A stretch of 64,000 nucleotides of DNA from positions 4,911,501 through 4,975,500 of the forward strand of contig JADJRL010000003.1 in assembly GCA_016712225.1 (NCBI GenBank), in the 5' to 3' direction. The notes under the pieces were generated by a model, which searched no databases, was not told the origin of the DNA, and saw only the letters and a list, made by a program, of their open reading frames with translations. Shown here in pieces: positions 61,485 to 64,000 of this stretch; within the stretch, counting starts at the first letter, position 1, and each line of letters starts with the position of its first letter. A program made the position numbers and the translations under genes. This DNA is from Candidatus Defluviibacterium haderslevense (GTDB lineage Bacteria > Bacteroidota > Bacteroidia > Chitinophagales > Saprospiraceae).

Positions 61485-62078
61485 TTATGATTGGCTACTG
61501 CCCATCGTTTTGTAAGCACCTAAAATGTTGCCATAAACTGAATTCAAATTCGTCAAATTCTTGTTTAAAGCAGCAACTTGATTCTTATAATTCTTTGTAT
61601 CTTCCAATGAATTACCCAACTCTGCCATAGCTTCATTCATACGAGTATAAAAATTACCCATACCTTTAATTTGGTCACCTGTTTTAGAAAAATCAACTTC
61701 TTGTAATGCTTTCAATGAACCTAAAGATTTTGACATCATTTGTAATTCACCCAACATACCACCTAATTGATTTTCAACTACATCACCATTAATTGGTCTA
61801 GCTCCACCTTTTTGAGGACCTTCAGTTAATGGATTGATTCTTGATTCATAATCTTCCAATCCTGGGTAAAGTTTTTCCCAGTAATAATCCTTATCTGGTG
61901 GAATAAGTCCTAATAATAAGAATAAAAATGCTTCGGTTACAAGACCAGCTGTTAACATTTGATCCCCGCCTTCCAAAGACAATATTTTGAAAAGGGCACC
62001 AATCATAACGACAGAAGCTCCGACACCAATTACTAAATTTTTTGCGTACTTAAACCAATTTTGTTTGTAAATAGCCAT
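61485..62078 (-). CDS. gldL: T9SS inner membrane motor protein GldL/PorL
   Basis: 197 residues. Two transmembrane helices (VIGVGASVVMIGALFKIL and MLTAGLVTEAFLFLLLGLI), the second with a conserved Glu, then a cytosolic helical domain (GMLGELQMMSKSLGSLKALQEVDFSK). Converts proton-motive force into rotation of GldM. 37 bases upstream of gldM on the same strand. Confidence 0.95.
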   Translation of the reverse strand: MAIYKQNWFKYAKNLVIGVGASVVMIGALFKILSLEGGDQMLTAGLVTEAFLFLLLGLIPPDKDYYWEKLYPGLEDYESRINPLTEGPQKGGARPINGDVVENQLGGMLGELQMMSKSLGSLKALQEVDFSKTGDQIKGMGNFYTRMNEAMAELGNSLEDTKNYKNQVAALNKNLTNLNSVYGNILGAYKTMGSSQS

Positions 62079-62139
62079 TACGTTAAGTTTTACGAGTTAA
62101 TTAGAATATTGTTTGTTAAAAAAATGAATTTTAAATTGT

Positions 62140-63378
62140 CTAGAAATCATTAATAGATCTTCCTAAGAATGTCAATACTGTCCTAAATCCAATATATGAT
62201 TTAGACGTATCCTGAAATTCCCAATTACGAGTACCTGTTTGTAAATAGTAACCTATGTCTTTCCATGAACCACCTCTAAGTACTTTTCTCTTATATGCCT
62301 CTGGATCTTCGGGTTTAGCATCATACTTAATATCAGGGTTCATATCGTGAACAAAACTATGTGCATTATCTTGATATGAAGATTCAGTCCATTCTGCAAC
62401 ATTTCCAGACATATTAAATAGTCCATATTCATTTGGAAAATAGGCATCTGCTTTCACAGTATATTGTCCTCCGTCTTCCGGATAATTACCTCTTCCTGGT
62501 TTGAAATTAGCCAACAAACAACCTTTGGCATTTCTTAAATAATATCCACCCCAAGGAAATGGTGCTAACTCGCGGCCACCTCTAGCTGCCCATTCCCATT
62601 CACTTTCAGTTGGTAATCGATACTCCTCTGTATTAGGCTCATCTTCACCTTTAAATGCATTCCATAATGATGTTCTCCAATAACAGAATGCTCTGGCTTG
62701 TTTCCAGTTAATTCCAACTACAGGATAATCATCAAAAGAAGGATGTGAAAAATAATTTCTAGTGAATGGTTCATTATATGAATAGGTGAAATCTCTAATC
62801 CAACATAAGGTATCTGGATAAATGTTGGTTTTCTCCTTATGGATGATAGAGCTCCTTTTTATATCTCTAACATGAGCTGCAGTTTGCCAGTCTTTATACT
62901 CCCATTCGTAGATAAACTTACGAGAGTCTAATTCTGCTACTCCTTTAAAAGCATCGGCTCCTTGGAAATTCATGTCCTTTAGGGCTTCATCTTCCCAATC
63001 AATCTCTTGTTCCCAATCGATTTTCTCGGTATTTCCATCTTCCCCTTCTACAAAATGACCTAAAGCAGCATGTGCCAATGAATCCTTTACCCAAAACACG
63101 AATTGACGATATTCATTATTCGTTATTTCGGTGTCGTCCATAAAAAATCCAGAAATGGAAATGGTTTTCGCAGTTTGCGTATGGGTATTAAAAAAATCCT
63201 GATCAGATTGACCTATGGTTAATGTACCGCTTGGTACATATACCATCCCATAAGGATTAACACTACCCCACTTCGGTCTATCGAGTACCCCGGTGAGTTG
63301 ACCGTCTTGCTGTCTTTTTCCACAGGAAAAAGTTATTAACGTCAGCAAGACCAAAAGAGACAGATTCAAATTCCTCAT
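62140..63378 (-). CDS. gldK: T9SS ring lipoprotein GldK/PorK
   Basis: 412 residues. Lipoprotein signal (LSLLVLLTLITFSC, Cys19), then a formylglycine-generating-enzyme-like fold: MVYVPSGTLTIGQSDQDF, FMDDTEITNNEYRQFVFWV, YRLPTESEWEWAARGG, YGLFNMSGNVAEWTESSY, VLRGGSWKD and YIGFRTVL. In T9SS this fold is structural, forming the ring with GldN. First gene of the operon after porP/sprF. Confidence 0.95.
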   Translation of the reverse strand: MRNLNLSLLVLLTLITFSCGKRQQDGQLTGVLDRPKWGSVNPYGMVYVPSGTLTIGQSDQDFFNTHTQTAKTISISGFFMDDTEITNNEYRQFVFWVKDSLAHAALGHFVEGEDGNTEKIDWEQEIDWEDEALKDMNFQGADAFKGVAELDSRKFIYEWEYKDWQTAAHVRDIKRSSIIHKEKTNIYPDTLCWIRDFTYSYNEPFTRNYFSHPSFDDYPVVGINWKQARAFCYWRTSLWNAFKGEDEPNTEEYRLPTESEWEWAARGGRELAPFPWGGYYLRNAKGCLLANFKPGRGNYPEDGGQYTVKADAYFPNEYGLFNMSGNVAEWTESSYQDNAHSFVHDMNPDIKYDAKPEDPEAYKRKVLRGGSWKDIGYYLQTGTRNWEFQDTSKSYIGFRTVLTFLGRSINDF

Positions 63379-63416
63379 TTGGTTGTGATTTTACCTACAT
63401 TGTCTAAAAAAGTGAG

Positions 63417-63424
63417 CAAATATA
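63417..63424 (-). promoter_or_regulatory. -7 element upstream of gldK
   Basis: Reads TATATTTG on the minus strand, matching TAnnTTTG, 39 bases before gldK. No ideal TTG upstream. It lies in the 220-base gap between porP/sprF and gldK, so gldKLMN may have their own promoter. Confidence 0.45.
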
Positions 63425-63598
63425 ATAACTCTTACAAATTACTCACATATAAAAAATTGTTTTTTTTAAAAAACCTTGATTTTAACGATCCAGATTTAAT
63501 GAAAAAACGTTTTAAAACACTTTATATTATCAATTTAAAAAATTATTTACTGTTTTAATATATAAAATAGCAATAATTTATAAATTATTAAATATCAA

Positions 63599-64000
63599 CT
63601 AATCAGACCACCTTGGATGATAAATTAAAGGGATCTTATATCGACTCATACTGCGATTCCATTGAACTCGCAATCCCATTTCCTGATTCAATCCAGAAAT
63701 TTGATTTTTTATTTTATTTAATGGTAATTCCACTCCATAAACCAACCAAATTTTTGAATTGAGCCTAAATCCTACCATTCCACCAACTCCATCTAGCGTG
63801 TTTTCATTAAAGCCACGCCACAAAATACTTCCAAAAATATTGCCATTAACTTGAATTTTTAATAATATTTCACTCTGAATCTGAACAAAATCAGAATTCA
63901 CAACAAGATGACTATAAAGTTCGTACTTACCTACTTTATATTCCTTATTTATTAAAAACTTCAAATTTTTATTTTTAGTATAAAATTGCGTTTTTTCTTT
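63599..64000 (-). CDS. PorP/SprF family T9SS membrane protein (5' part missing)
   Basis: The frame is open to the right edge, so the gene starts outside the window; at least 133 residues are visible. ILLKIQVNGNIFGSILWRGFNENTLDGVGGMVGFRLNSKIWLVYGVELPLNKIKN has the repeating strands of the PorP/SprF C-terminal barrel, and the position directly before gldK is where porP/sprF genes lie in Bacteroidota. PorP links surface proteins to the cell; the specific partner is unknown. Confidence 0.75.
   Translation of the reverse strand, partial: KEKTQFYTKNKNLKFLINKEYKVGKYELYSHLVVNSDFVQIQSEILLKIQVNGNIFGSILWRGFNENTLDGVGGMVGFRLNSKIWLVYGVELPLNKIKNQISGLNQEMGLRVQWNRSMSRYKIPLIYHPRWSD

Overview
This AT-rich window comes from a member of the Bacteroidota, probably Saprospiria-like. 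The evidence is the type IX secretion (T9SS) core porP/sprF-gldK-gldL-gldM-gldN, several secreted proteins with C-terminal T9SS type A sorting domains, TAnnTTTG-type promoter boxes, and typical Bacteroidota families (DUF5777, DUF1573, DUF2520, S74-tailed repeat proteins). I saw no rRNA, tRNA, CRISPR array, IS transposase or integrase.

Layout. 1-2572: end of a T9SS-exported protein with sugar-binding-like repeats, then a CotH-kinase-like exported protein. 2999-9703: a redox operon with a haem-type (ethylbenzene-dehydrogenase-like) lipoprotein, a CX4CH lipoprotein, a DUF5777 beta-barrel, a monohaem cytochrome c, a small Tat-like protein, a Tat Fe-S protein, an NrfD-like quinol subunit and a membrane-anchored periplasmic protein. 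No molybdopterin catalytic subunit is present. 18800-22012: ccmE and ccmF for cytochrome c maturation; CcmE carries CXXXY where the classical protein has its haem-binding His. Between these two related blocks lies a roughly 9 kb accessory island (9704-18780). It holds one-gene units on one strand, separated by palindromic spacers with TAAC...GTTA-like ends and by diverged copies of a second repeat, and ends with a UPF0175/DUF3368 toxin-antitoxin pair.

22018-27249: housekeeping and hypothetical genes (DUF2520, CpcT-like, NAD(P)HX repair nnr, ArsC-like, DUF1028). 27321-34110: a seven-gene minus-strand efflux operon (tetR, tolC-like, hlyD-like, two ABC ATPases, two ABC-2 permeases) with a palindromic operator just upstream of tetR. 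34355-35985: a PolX-like gene split by an apparent one-base deletion. 36091-45542: DUF1573, UbiA family, rdgB, ilvE, AI-2E exporter family, MscS-helix protein, DUF2237, OmpA, SDR and fatty acid desaturase.

46187-53403: a short histidine kinase without sensor region, a small T9SS protein, an S74-tailed repeat protein preceded by a tandem inverted-repeat operator candidate, a heavy-metal-binding lipoprotein, proS and a Tyr/Asn-rich low-complexity secreted protein. 53527-58861: FadL-like porin, DinB, a hypothetical, a YkgJ-type cysteine cluster protein, GNAT and a T9SS-exported esterase. 58995-64000: the minus-strand T9SS operon, closed by a strong terminator; porP/sprF runs off the right edge.
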